DNA from: Stentor coeruleus | Taxonomy: Eukaryota > Ciliophora > Heterotrichea > Heterotrichida > Stentoridae | Direction of reading: 5' to 3' | Assembly (NCBI GenBank): GCA_001970955.1 | Contig: MPUH01000104.1 | Coordinates: forward strand, 1 to 64,000 | Length of the DNA: 64,000 nt | Shown: positions 50,502 to 60,735 of the stretch, in pieces | Position numbering within the stretch: position 1 is the first letter of the stretch | Layout: the number at the start of each line of letters is the position of its first letter | Made by a program: the position numbers and the translations under genes | Notes under the pieces: generated by a model | What the model saw: only the letters and a program-made list of their open reading frames with translations | Told to the model about the DNA's origin: nothing | Databases searched by the model: none

Positions 50502-52043
50502 ATGTGTTTAATTTTATTTCTCATACAATATGCCACAGGAGTTTTACAAGTTATCACCCCAACAAATTTCCCTCTAGTTTTCATAAACACAATCCAAGCC
50601 AATTTTGGAAACCCAAGTTTACTAAAAACATATGCAAAACTGATTAAAATAACAAGCCAAGAATGCATCATAACTACTGATAATCATTCACATGATACTT
50701 TCATTGTAGTATACAATTGGATAGATTGCGATATCATAAAATTAGCAAAGTCAATTCAAAATTCAAGGGCACAAGGAATGATCTTAGTTTATGATAAAGA
50801 TATTGAGAATTCAAATATAATTTTTTCAAATGATCAAAAGAAAGATGAAATCACAATTATTGTTTTAGGGATATCAAAGTCATCTGGAGATATGATAAAA
50901 ATTAAAGCAGATGGGGAAATTTGGATAACATATCAATATGCTTCATTTACAAAATTTGAATCTCCACATATTGAACTTGGTTTAAGTTTAGATTTTAATT
51001 TAGATAAGCCATTTATAAAAAGTTTTCAAGAATTCATTGGTAACTTTACTCAAACAGTGTTTTTAGAATCAATTTCGGTAAAACTTATCAATTTTTATAA
51101 AAAATATAACTCAACAGATTGTATTTACTATAATTCTTCAGATTATATTTGTGCTGATACATCATTATCAGATATATCTGGGTCATCTAAACTTAATATT
51201 ATTGTTCTTTTTCTTAATGCCTATTCTAATGTTAAGACTATTAATGATTTTTCAAGTTTATTATCATCATTATTGGATTATTATTCATTATGTGAAAATA
51301 ATGTAGCAATTGAATGTGCAATTTCTGTGTTAAACAAATATAATCTTTCAATTATTTATGATATAACAATTCTTGAAAATAACATATACAGCACATATGC
51401 TTCACCTTGGTTTTATTTAAACAGTTATTATAAATTATATTGGAATGAGTATTTAGAAAACGCTTATTGTTTAACTTTAAAGAACTCTCAAAACATATGC
51501 CAAAATTATGACCAAACTTGCTCATATGAAGATTTGAAAGATAAAAATTGTAAACAAAACTGCAATACAAGTTATAGTAATTATGATAATCTTCGATGCT
51601 TATATGAAAAAAACTGTTATAGTTTTTTACTAGGGGATGGGTTTTGTCAAGATTCTATTTGTATTAACGATCCTGATTGTGAGAAATCTAAAGACATTGA
51701 AAGATTTGCTGATGATTTGAAGCTATTAAGAACCATTTTACCTATTATTGTTGGGGTTTATTTGTAATTGTTATAAAGGCTTGTTGCGTTAATTTTTCTT
51801 GTAAGATTGTTTTTGAAAAGAAAAGTTAAGGTTTTTAAGTTTGACAAGATGTGGAGAGAAATATCTAAAGATCAAGTTTGTCCTGTAGACAATTGTGAAT
51901 TTAGAGAAAATACTAAATGTGTTTTGATTAGCTGGAAATGTAAACATATTTGTGAATTGAAATGCTTGAAGAAGTTTAACCCGCAAGAAAGATTTCCCCA
52001 ATGTCATGAGTGCAAAAAATTCTGGAAGCATTTAAAGATATGA
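50502..52043 (+). CDS. PA-TM-RING-like membrane protein
   Basis: Exons 50502-51763 and 51779-52043 are joined by a 15-base intron ending AAG (GTAATTGTTATAAAG); 508 residues. The start is a signal peptide (MCLILFLIQYATGVLQ). Residues about 20-155 resemble a PA domain (VYNWIDCDIIKLAKSIQNSRAQGMILVYD), 190-400 are Cys-rich with several N-glycosylation sites, and YSFLLGDGFCQDSICINDPDC looks like an LNR/metal-braced loop. The exon join completes one membrane helix (TILPIIVGVYLLVALIFLVRLF), followed by a cytosolic Cys/His domain: CPVDNC, WKCKHICELKC, CHEC, a RING-like order with spacing C-x4-C and C-x-H-x-C-x3-C. PA-TM-RING proteins are endosomal/ER ubiquitin ligases. Ligase activity is inferred, as the ring is atypical. 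Confidence 0.72.
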
Positions 52044-52662
52044 TTAAAATTGTAGGATTTATATGGAGTGTTTATATAAGAATATATCAAATAGTTTATT
52101 AGTGATTTTATATGAGATTATTAAATATGACTAGAATTTGAAAATAAAACCTTAGAAATAATCTTAGATAATGAAAATAATCTATAAAGCTATATAGCTC
52201 AAGATATAAAGATAGGCTATGGCTAAATTCCTTAATATTCTTATAATTACATACAAAACATGATATTTACCTTTCCTAATACCCATATATAATTTAAGCA
52301 CTCTCTAACCTTATTCTGCCTTGCTATAGAACTTTTTGTTCATTTTTGTCTTCGAGTCTAACTAATTTTTTTTATATTAAAAAAAATAGATCAAGTGCCT
52401 AATTCCTAAAAGATATTTGTTTTTATAATAAACAACTAATTCTTTGACCAAAAAAGTTTGAATGTTTATTGTTGTATTCTTCTGATTAAACTAGTAAACG
52501 AAATATTAAAACAAAAATTCTAATCCTTTTGTAATTTAAAAACAAATAAATATAAAACAGTCTATTATCATGCATCTAATTCAAAAACTATCATCTTAAA
52601 AAAATATAAATCACAATATCAAAACTAAAAAAAATAATCAAGCCTAATCTGGGGGGCTAATA
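52044..52662. other. Intergenic
   Basis: 52044-52250 is the downstream flank of the previous gene. 52450-52640 is A-rich and G-poor, upstream of the JmjC gene. A run of six G at 52652-52657 sits just before the ATG, unusual in a G-poor flank. No frame. Confidence 0.5.
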
Positions 52663-55122
52663 ATGATTGATTTACAACAATTTTCTCAAAAGTACTCCAA
52701 GCATTTAGACTGGCCCTATCAGCAGCCTATCTCAACAGAAGATCAATCATATCTTTACACCCTATACAATTCAGTTCAAGAAAATGGAGGTTGGTTAAAA
52801 ACTATAGCTTTAAATAACTGGCAAGAACTATCCCAAAATCCAAATCCACGAAGTTTGTATGAAAGTAAATTTTTAGTGAGTTTTGAATACCAAATTCAAG
52901 GATTATGGAATATTAGTCCTCAACAAACTTTAGCTCTTAATTATTCCCATCTAAAATCAGTTCCTATATTCACAAATATTACTAACTTTGATATGAATAA
53001 CATCTTAAATGAAGATCTGGCTATGATTAAAAACATATGCGATTTAGGAATAAAAAAAGATCTTATTTCTTTAGAGTCTTTAATAAGAAAGTTCCTATAT
53101 TCGCAAATAATAGTCCAAATTCAAGAGCCAGAGACTTTAGCTTTTAATGCAAAAACATCCAAAAAACAGATGATTTTTTTAAAAGATTGTATAAAACTTA
53201 TAGAAAAATCATATAAAATAGAAAAGCATATAAGATTCGACATGGATATAAACTTTGGTAATTTCAATGAAGAAATATTTGAACTCAGTAAACATATTCC
53301 TTTAAAAATTCTCTGGTTTAATGATAATAATTCCATAAACCAACTAAAACATCATATATTAAATATGACTATACCCGAACTATATATAGAAATTAAAAAC
53401 TGTTTTACAAGTTGTGAAGAAAATCTTTGTTTTCCTAAAGCTTATATAAATCATGGACCTAATCCTTGTGAATGGTGGGGTTTAGATCGTAGTCAATCTT
53501 TAAAGTTTTTTGAGCATATAAAAAATGATAAAGGCTTTGAAATCTATAATACAGAAAATCTTTGGTGGATTGATGAAATGTATTGTATTTCTAAAGGACT
53601 TAAAATTTATCATACAATCCAACAACCAGGGGATATGATTTTAATAAATCAAGGGACTATACATTGGGTAAAAAGCTGTGGAATCACAATAAATAGTTCT
53701 TGGAATTATGGGTGTAAGTATATCAATACACTAAAAAGTCATTTTGAAAAGTATTTTATTAAAAAAGTTATAAAATACAAAAGTCTTATACCAATACACA
53801 AACTTTCTATGGATTTTTTAAACTTAGAATTGGGGAATTTAGATCTAACTTTAGTTGAAATACTTAAAGAACATGTTCAATATAAATCATCAATAGAAGA
53901 AAATGAGTATATTGAGTCTGAAATGCTGAATTTAGAAATTAATAATATAGAAAAAATTATGAACTGTGAAATGTGCAATCAAGAATTATTTCGTTTTTAT
54001 TACAAATGCACAAAATGTTATGATGAAAATATTATATTAAAAAATCTTATGTGTTATTTTTGTTATTTATGTTCAAAGAATATTCATAGACTTTTATGTA
54101 ATGGGAAAATAATACCTGTTCAGAAATTTTCAAATGATGATTATAAGAATTTTATATATAAACTAGATATGAGACTTAAAGAAGATAATATTTATAATAA
54201 GAAATCTAAGTTTAAGTATGAAAAAAATGTTGAGGTTAGTTTATTCAATGGGATAAAATTTGAAACTTTTAAAGAATTAGCAAAGGAAAAAAAAGGGGAA
54301 AATTTTAAAATTACTTTTGTTTCTTTATTAAATAAAGAAAGTGATTTAGATATTAAAGAAAATGTTATAGACAGCTTAGAAAATTGGATTGATAAAATAA
54401 AAAATGATGAAGAAACTGAGAATTTCGGACAAGAAGAAAAAATTTTTGGAAAATGCGAGAGGATAAAAATAGATAGAGATGATGATGATAAGAGGAAGAT
54501 AAAAGGTAGTAAATTAAGGAGGAGAAATAAGAAAAATGTTGTAGATAAATCAGTTAGGTATGCGAATAAAAGAAATATTGTATCACAACAAGAAAAGGTT
54601 GTAAATAAAACTATTAAAGATGAAATCACTTTTGACCAAGATAATATGATAAAAAATATTCAATATGTAGACTTAGAAACAGATAAAATATGTGAAAGCA
54701 ATGATACAATAATAAATATAGAAAAAAATAACTTGGATGGAATTAAATCAAGCATAGAAGACAAAGATAAAATAAATAAAGATATGATTGATGAAAAAAT
54801 ACAGTTAGAAGGTGTGAAAAATGCTGAAGGTAAAGATGAACCTATGACTGAGATTAAAAAGTTCAAAAAATTTATTATAAAAAAAAGAGTAACAACAAGT
54901 GCTAAATGTATTTTACCAGAAAATACAAAAAAAAATATTAAAATTATAAGAGAAGTAAATAGTGAAGTTACAATAAATTCAAGCAATGAAGTTACAATAA
55001 ATTCAACCCATCAAGTTTTACCTAATGCTGAATGTGAAAATTTACCTTGCAAGCGATTAAGATCAGCTGCCCAGTACATCCCAGTAATTGACCTAATTCC
55101 TTCAAAACAAGCAAAGAATTAA
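52663..55122 (+). CDS. KDM6/UTX-type JmjC protein with a replaced iron ligand
   Basis: 819 residues in one exon. The JmjC domain (about 225-370) follows KDM6 (UTX/JMJD3): MTIPELYIEI, INHGPNPCEWWGL, WWIDEMYCISKGLKIYHTIQQPGDMILINQGTIHWVKS and SWNYGCKYI, then a GATA-like zinc domain (about 434-485: NCEMCNQELF, KCTKCYD, CYFCYLCSKN). KDM6 enzymes remove H3K27 methyl groups with Fe(II) and 2-oxoglutarate. Here the HxE iron pair reads C251-E-E253, so the first His is Cys; distal His334 is kept, and the Lys near the cosubstrate site (ELYIK in UTX) is Glu243. Catalysis is therefore doubtful. After about 560 the protein is Lys/Asn/Glu-rich and disordered. Nuclear location likely. Confidence 0.85.
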   Translation: MIDLQQFSQKYSKHLDWPYQQPISTEDQSYLYTLYNSVQENGGWLKTIALNNWQELSQNPNPRSLYESKFLVSFEYQIQGLWNISPQQTLALNYSHLKSVPIFTNITNFDMNNILNEDLAMIKNICDLGIKKDLISLESLIRKFLYSQIIVQIQEPETLAFNAKTSKKQMIFLKDCIKLIEKSYKIEKHIRFDMDINFGNFNEEIFELSKHIPLKILWFNDNNSINQLKHHILNMTIPELYIEIKNCFTSCEENLCFPKAYINHGPNPCEWWGLDRSQSLKFFEHIKNDKGFEIYNTENLWWIDEMYCISKGLKIYHTIQQPGDMILINQGTIHWVKSCGITINSSWNYGCKYINTLKSHFEKYFIKKVIKYKSLIPIHKLSMDFLNLELGNLDLTLVEILKEHVQYKSSIEENEYIESEMLNLEINNIEKIMNCEMCNQELFRFYYKCTKCYDENIILKNLMCYFCYLCSKNIHRLLCNGKIIPVQKFSNDDYKNFIYKLDMRLKEDNIYNKKSKFKYEKNVEVSLFNGIKFETFKELAKEKKGENFKITFVSLLNKESDLDIKENVIDSLENWIDKIKNDEETENFGQEEKIFGKCERIKIDRDDDDKRKIKGSKLRRRNKKNVVDKSVRYANKRNIVSQQEKVVNKTIKDEITFDQDNMIKNIQYVDLETDKICESNDTIINIEKNNLDGIKSSIEDKDKINKDMIDEKIQLEGVKNAEGKDEPMTEIKKFKKFIIKKRVTTSAKCILPENTKKNIKIIREVNSEVTINSSNEVTINSTHQVLPNAECENLPCKRLRSAAQYIPVIDLIPSKQAKN

Positions 55123-55311
55123 GTTTTAAGTAATTATCAACAATTATTATAGTATAAAAAACCCTATAAATTAAATTTTATCTTTGATTATCCAAAATCA
55201 TAATAATACATTTTCCATTCCAATAAAACAAACCCCATAACTCTCAACAATCCAAAAAAAAAAACTTTTCACACTAATAAACGTATTAAGAAATATATCT
55301 TAAGTTTTTAA

Positions 55312-56139
55312 CTAAAGTAAATTACAAGAAGACCACCAAGAAGTGCTTGAATTAACTGGCTTTTCTTCTCTTCTTGTTTTAAGCTCTCTAACAATGGAAT
55401 TAAATACATCATCAACCCCCGCTCCAGTTGCAGCTGAAACTTCAAAATGTTTTCTATTACAATTATCAGCAAATCTTCTCCCTTCTTCAGTAGTTATTTC
55501 TCTATTTGGTATATCAATTTTATTACCAACAATAACTACAACTGGGTCAGATTTTCCATGTCCCGAATACCTATGTTTGATTTTATCTATAAAAATATTT
55601 AGTTTCTGTAATGAATCCTTGATATCCATAGAGTAAACCAAGATAAACCCATCTTTTTTATCAATCCATTCATCTATAAGTGGGTAATAATCTTCCATTC
55701 CTGCAGTATCAAATATTGAAAGTGGTACTGTTTCACCGTCTATAATGGCAATTTTTTTATAGTAGTCTTCTATTGTTGGATCATAGTCACGGACAAACTT
55801 GTTTTGTACATAGCGTTGGATTATAGCTGATTTACCAACAGCTGCACTACCGAGTACACATAAAACATAATTTTTGGATGGCCTAGGAGAAAAACCAATG
55901 ACTTGGAAGTTCTCACCTTGTGAAGCGTAGAGATTACTTCCTTCGGTTATTTTTGTAAAGGAATTTATTTCATGCCCAGACTCGTTGAATATTTTTTTGG
56001 CTTTGACTCCAAGATTTTCAGAGCAAAGCTTGAGTACTTGGGCTTTTGACCAGTTAGGGCTTATTAATATTGACTTTCCATCTGAAGGCTTTTTTGTGTT
56101 TTTGTAAATAACTATCCGCATAGTCACAGGATCAGCCAT
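55312..56139 (-). CDS. Ras-family GTPase fused to an N-terminal ubiquitin-like (KHA/DCX-type) domain
   Basis: 275 residues. Residues 6-80 form a ubiquitin-fold domain of KHA or doublecortin type (RIVIYKNTKKPSDGKSILIS, SENLGVKAKKIF, LYASQGENF). Residues about 90-255 are a Ras/Rap GTPase: VLGSAAVGKSAI (P loop), YDPTIEDYY (switch I with Thr35), FDTAGMEDYY (switch II), VGNKID and VSAATG. At Ras positions 12, 13 and 61 it has Ala99, Ala100 and Met148 in place of Gly, Gly and Gln. It ends SSCNLL, a CaaX box favouring geranylgeranylation. It should bind GTP at a membrane but hydrolyse it slowly. Single exon. The N-terminal fusion partner is not usual for Ras proteins. Confidence 0.9.
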   Translation of the reverse strand: MADPVTMRIVIYKNTKKPSDGKSILISPNWSKAQVLKLCSENLGVKAKKIFNESGHEINSFTKITEGSNLYASQGENFQVIGFSPRPSKNYVLCVLGSAAVGKSAIIQRYVQNKFVRDYDPTIEDYYKKIAIIDGETVPLSIFDTAGMEDYYPLIDEWIDKKDGFILVYSMDIKDSLQKLNIFIDKIKHRYSGHGKSDPVVVIVGNKIDIPNREITTEEGRRFADNCNRKHFEVSAATGAGVDDVFNSIVRELKTRREEKPVNSSTSWWSSCNLL

Positions 56140-56994
56140 TTATTAGAGGCAGCAGATTTTTTGCATATGCTAGGCTTTTTAAGGGTTTAGGAGTGTGTTG
56201 AATATGATTTTTTTCTTTTGTGATGAAAGATATTGAGGGTTGGGATAATTGTAATTTGAAGAAGGGAATTAGATTTGAAGAAAATGCTTTAAAGCTATTT
56301 TGATAGATAGTTTTTTAATTGTAGATAAGTTGAGGAGGGTCAGTGATTAAAGATTTGTCAATAATTCTGTGGAATGGTATGTGGATAAGATTTTTTATAT
56401 TGAATATTGAATATTTTTTAAAAAATAGTTTTTAAGGGTTATAGAGTTTTAATTTTTGGTTTGGGATTTTTGCTATTGATTTAAATATATTTATTAATAA
56501 TATTAGACATAATAAGTGTAGTTTTACATACTTAATCTTACAAGAAAAATGAAATTTTTATGCATTCGATTAACCTATTTTCCAAGTTTAGCCTAAGCTC
56601 AAAAAATATTCCAAGCATATTTCAATCCCGAATCACAAAATTTTACATAATCCCTTAGTACTAAATAAAAAAGTATCAAATAAAACAACAAAACACAACA
56701 TCTACTAAAATCTCAAAACTTCATAAAACACAAAATAAATCACATTCCACAAGTACTAAATAAAAAAGTATCAAATAAAACAACAAAACACAACATCTAC
56801 TAAAATCTCAAAACTTCATAAAACACAAAATAAATCACATTCCACAAACCCCAAACAATGTATTTTTCTTTCCTATCATTATATAAAAACTCATGATAAA
56901 TCCTTGCCATTTTGTTGATAAAATATAAACTCTTGACACAAAACTTCATATAATTAAAATATTAATTTAGCCAGTTTATAAGTCCAATATTATT
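56140..56994. other. Divergent intergenic region with a tandem repeat
   Basis: The left half (56140-56480), upstream of the Ras gene, is G/T-rich on plus; the right half, upstream of the sensor gene, is C/A-rich and G-poor. It contains the 95-base tandem repeat listed separately. No frame. Confidence 0.55.
56657..56847. repeat. Perfect tandem duplication, two 95-base units
   Basis: Units begin AGTACTAAATAAAAAAGTAT at 56657 and 56752 and are identical through CATTCCACAA. No mismatch was seen over 95 bases, so it is very recent or an assembly artefact. It lies upstream of the sensor gene at 56995. Confidence 0.9.
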
Positions 56995-59874
56995 ATGTTT
57001 AAATATGTAAAAAGAATTGGAAAAAAACTTCAAAATGTTACATTTTGTCCTTTACTTCTTGGAATAGCAATCTGTACAATAATCACTTTAGCTATGTTGT
57101 ATTCAAGGTTAATAACATTAGTTAATGATATGCAAGACATCCTAGAATTAAGAGAAAAAGTTCATATTAAAATAATAACCCAAGTTCGATCACAGAGAAT
57201 CAGTTCACTTATATCTAATGTAAAAAATAAATAGAACAAACATAACCTTAAATACTTAAAGGCACTTTATGAAGGAATAAAATCTGGTATAATTATCCCA
57301 TCTAATAACCTTACAGAATCATATTCGGTAAATGTTTACGATTATATAAACAATGATTATGAATACACAGATCCTATAATTTGGTTATACCCAGATGAAA
57401 AAGCTGATATTTCTGATTTTCCTGAATACGAGTATATGAAGCTATATTTTATTTTCCTTAAAAACCTTAACAAAGGTTCAAGCAAACAGTTTGGGATTAT
57501 TTTTAGTAATGGGTTAGAAATCCGATATCCTGCAATAAACATGTCATATATACAGCATGCAAAACCTTGCAGTGAATATCAAGATTATGATTCCCGGTGT
57601 CTTATTGCATACAAAAATGATACTGCACTTATATCTGAAAATTTTTCTTTATATTATCAATATAATTTATCTTTAATGCTAAGAGATACTGACCATACAA
57701 CAGTAGCTTATTTACCTGATTCTTATTTTGTAATCAAACAATATGATGAAGATAATTATATAAACATTATTACTGATTCTACTGGAAGCAGAACTTATTT
57801 AGATAGCAATAAACTTATTCCTGAAATGTTTAATTATAACGTAACTCTACTTTTATTAACTAAAGGACTTGAGATTGAAGAAGGATTAAGTTATAATATT
57901 ATTAAAGAATTTCAAATAAATGATAATCAAGTTATTCCGATAAGAGGGTTTAATATAGAATATATTGGCACACATACAGAAGTGAAAATTGATTCACAAA
58001 ACTACTCTTCGAGTCTTTTATCTTTAACTTTAGTTAACAAAAATATAGCTCTTAAAGATTTCAGAATATTTCTTGATGGAATTTATAATACTATTGTTAT
58101 ACAAGTTTCAGTGTTTCTTATATTTATGACACTTGGGATATTTGCAACTTGTTGGTTATCAATATCAATAACAAACAGAGTTACAAACCCTTTATGCACA
58201 ATTGAAGCATATTTACGTGGATCAATACCAAGAATGCCTAAATTAGAAAAAAACAAAGAAGTTAATGAAATCGATAAGCATTTACTAAAAATTGAGGTTA
58301 TCGAACAAATGATTGACCCAAGGTTTATTTTACATCCAAATCCTAGCCAACGTTTAGAAAATCTTAAACAAATAGACTCTTTATTCCAAAACATTAAAAA
58401 CAATAAAGGCTTAGCAATAACAAAAAATCTTATCGGAAACATCTACTTAGATAATGAAGAATTTGAAAAAGCTATTGAATTATATAAAGAAGCTCTTGGG
58501 GAAATCGATACTTTATTTCATGAAATTGTAGCTCAAGAGCATGCAGAGAATAAACTAACTTTTGAAGAAAAAAGATATATAAAATTTCGATCTGGTAAAG
58601 AAACTCAAGGCTGGGACACAGAAAAATCTACATTATTATCAAATATGACCGAAAGAATATTACAATTATGTTATGCTAAAATTATATCTTTAGAATATTC
58701 ATTAGATTCAGCATATGAACTTAGAGGTGAATGGAAATTTATCCTTGAACTCCAAACTAAAGCTTTACAATACTATATAACTTCATCAAATGATTATATA
58801 AATATGCTTAAAGTTCTTATAGACATGGCTTATGTTTATCATAAATTACAATATTTCCATACTGCTTTAGAACTATTAGATATTATATATGAAGAATTAA
58901 TAAAACTAAATACTGAATATACAGAACAAGCAAAAACTAATTCAAAAGGTTGTACAGTTGATATTGATATAACAAGATTAAAAAGAATTAGTGTTAAAGT
59001 TAAAGATAGTAATGGTAGAAAATTGTATTTTCATGTTGGGGGGATAACTTTTGAAAAAGATATTTTAAAACAAATTGTTATGTATAGAAGGGCATTAATA
59101 TATTATGAAAATGAAAGATATCATGAAGCTGCATTGTATTTTACTATGACTATTGTAAGATTTATATAGGAACAAGGGATTTGGTATGATCCTGAGATAA
59201 GGAAATTAGCAATTGAGAAAATATATGCGATTTATTGTAAATTTAAAATATTACATGATGAACCGTTGTTGATAAGTTTGTATGATAAGGGTCAGATGAA
59301 GAAAAAGTCGATAATTTTTTGTCTTTGCTATGATATTTTGAATGAAACGAGTATTAATGAAGCGGTTGTTTCGTTTGTTAGTGAAGAAATTCAGTCGCAG
59401 AATGAGAATTTTGGGGCGATTACTGCTGAAATTGACTCGAAGTTCTGTATGGAAGTTGTTGAAAGAGACTACCCTGGGCTTGATATTGAGAATCTTATAA
59501 GTAGTGTTATATATTCAGGGTGTACTGGGCATATTAATGATGTGGTTTTTACTGCTTTGAAGAAACTACCAAATTATACTTCTGAGGCAATAATTGTTGT
59601 GATTTCAAAGAATTTACATAATAATATTGGTCCGACTCGTATTGAGGATATAAGTGAAAAATTAGAAAATACAAAATTGGCTTTGATTACACTTGATGAT
59701 GTTGTTCCTGATGATTTTCTTGAGATGATATTTAAAAATGGCTTGACGCTTATTAGTAGAACTTCTAATGTAAAACAAGCTTTCGAGGAGCTGAGGACTG
59801 GCTTGACGCTTATTAGTAGAACTTCTAATGTAAAACAAGCTTTCGAGGAGCTGAGGAAAAAACATTTTCAATAA
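56995..59874 (+). CDS. Two-TM sensor-like protein with HAMP-like linker, TPRs and vWA-like C-terminus
   Basis: Exons 56995-57219, 57235-59154 and 59170-59874 (introns GTAAAAAATAAATAG, GTAAGATTTATATAG) give 949 residues. TM1 (about 17-40), an extracellular region (about 45-358) of Cache-like size containing many Tyr/Asn, TM2 (about 361-385, QVSVFLIFMTLGIFATCW), then SITNRVTNPLCTIEAYLRGS, like a HAMP start. TPR-like helices follow (LIGNIYLDNEEFEKAIELYKEAL, ALELLDIIYEELIKL, RRALIYYENERYHEAALYF). The last 220 residues resemble a von Willebrand A fold (SIIFCLCYDI, GHINDVVFTALKKL, EAIIVVISKN) without the DxSxS metal site. No kinase or cyclase domain is present. It may sense an external ligand and signal through protein contacts. 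The end holds an exact 20-residue internal duplication. Confidence 0.8.
59739..59857 (+). repeat. In-frame 60-base tandem duplication inside the sensor gene
   Basis: Units start GGCTTGACGCTTATTAGTAG at 59740 and 59800 and are identical through CTGAGGA. The 20-codon unit keeps the frame, so the protein has two copies of a segment GLTLISRTSNVKQAFEELR at its C-terminus. The perfect match means very recent origin. Confidence 0.92.
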
Positions 59875-60318
59875 TTTGCTAATTAGATAATTTAAATGAA
59901 GATTGTAAATATTTTAAGTGGAGTTTATACATTGTGAAATATTTAAAGTTAATGTGATAACTGAATACAAAGGAAGAAAAATCTAAGGAATTAATTATTA
60001 AATTTTGTCTGATCACATTGCATTCATTTTAAATGGAAAAATATTTACTATAACATTTTTCATGCTATTGGTAACAATCAGAGCATATCGGAATAATAAT
60101 TCAATAAAAGCAAGTCATTACCCAACATATCTAAGTATCCTAATATAAATCCTTCTAATTTTCCACTTGTATTTCCATAAATTCTAAATACTAACCATAA
60201 TCAAAAAAATTCAAATTTTTTTTATCCTTTTACTTCTCCAAAAAAGGCTATTTGCTTTATTAACAACTGACTATAAAAATGCAAAAGTCACCTTTACTTT
60301 TACCACATAATAGAAATC
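59875..60318. other. Intergenic
   Basis: Left part C-poor, right part (60100-60318) G-poor. No frame or RNA gene seen. Confidence 0.5.
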
Positions 60319-60735
60319 ATGGATTTCGGATTACAAATATTTCAATCAAAAGAATCAAAAAAAACTTCTGACTTATACAGCGCACAATTTGACTATCAAG
60401 ATCTTATTAAACGACTATCAGACTTACAAGAAAAGCAAAATAGCAAGGTTCGCTATTCAATATTCAAAACTTTTGATAATAAAAAAGTAGCACAGAAAAA
60501 AGTATCTAAACAATCTTTAGGAAAAAAAAGATTGAATAACAGCATGTCAATTTATCAAGATCGGAAAAAAGATCAAAGTTCTTATTTAATTAAACGAAAT
60601 AACATTGGGAAAGCAGGAAGTAAACATAAAAGGAATGCAACAGATTTGACTTTTGATAATGATTTTAAAACTTTTTGTGTTCAAGGAAAGAGACATATAT
60701 CTAATATTTCAGTTCGTAAACCTTACTTTAATTAA
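60319..60735 (+). CDS. Hypothetical basic protein, 138 residues
   Basis: Clean frame from the ATG at 60319. A short helix (YQDLIKRLSDLQEKQNSK) is followed by a long Lys/Arg/Ser/Asn-rich tail. No recognised domain; pI is very high. It could bind nucleic acid or acidic tubulin tails, but nothing specific supports either. Confidence 0.6.
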   Translation: MDFGLQIFQSKESKKTSDLYSAQFDYQDLIKRLSDLQEKQNSKVRYSIFKTFDNKKVAQKKVSKQSLGKKRLNNSMSIYQDRKKDQSSYLIKRNNIGKAGSKHKRNATDLTFDNDFKTFCVQGKRHISNISVRKPYFN

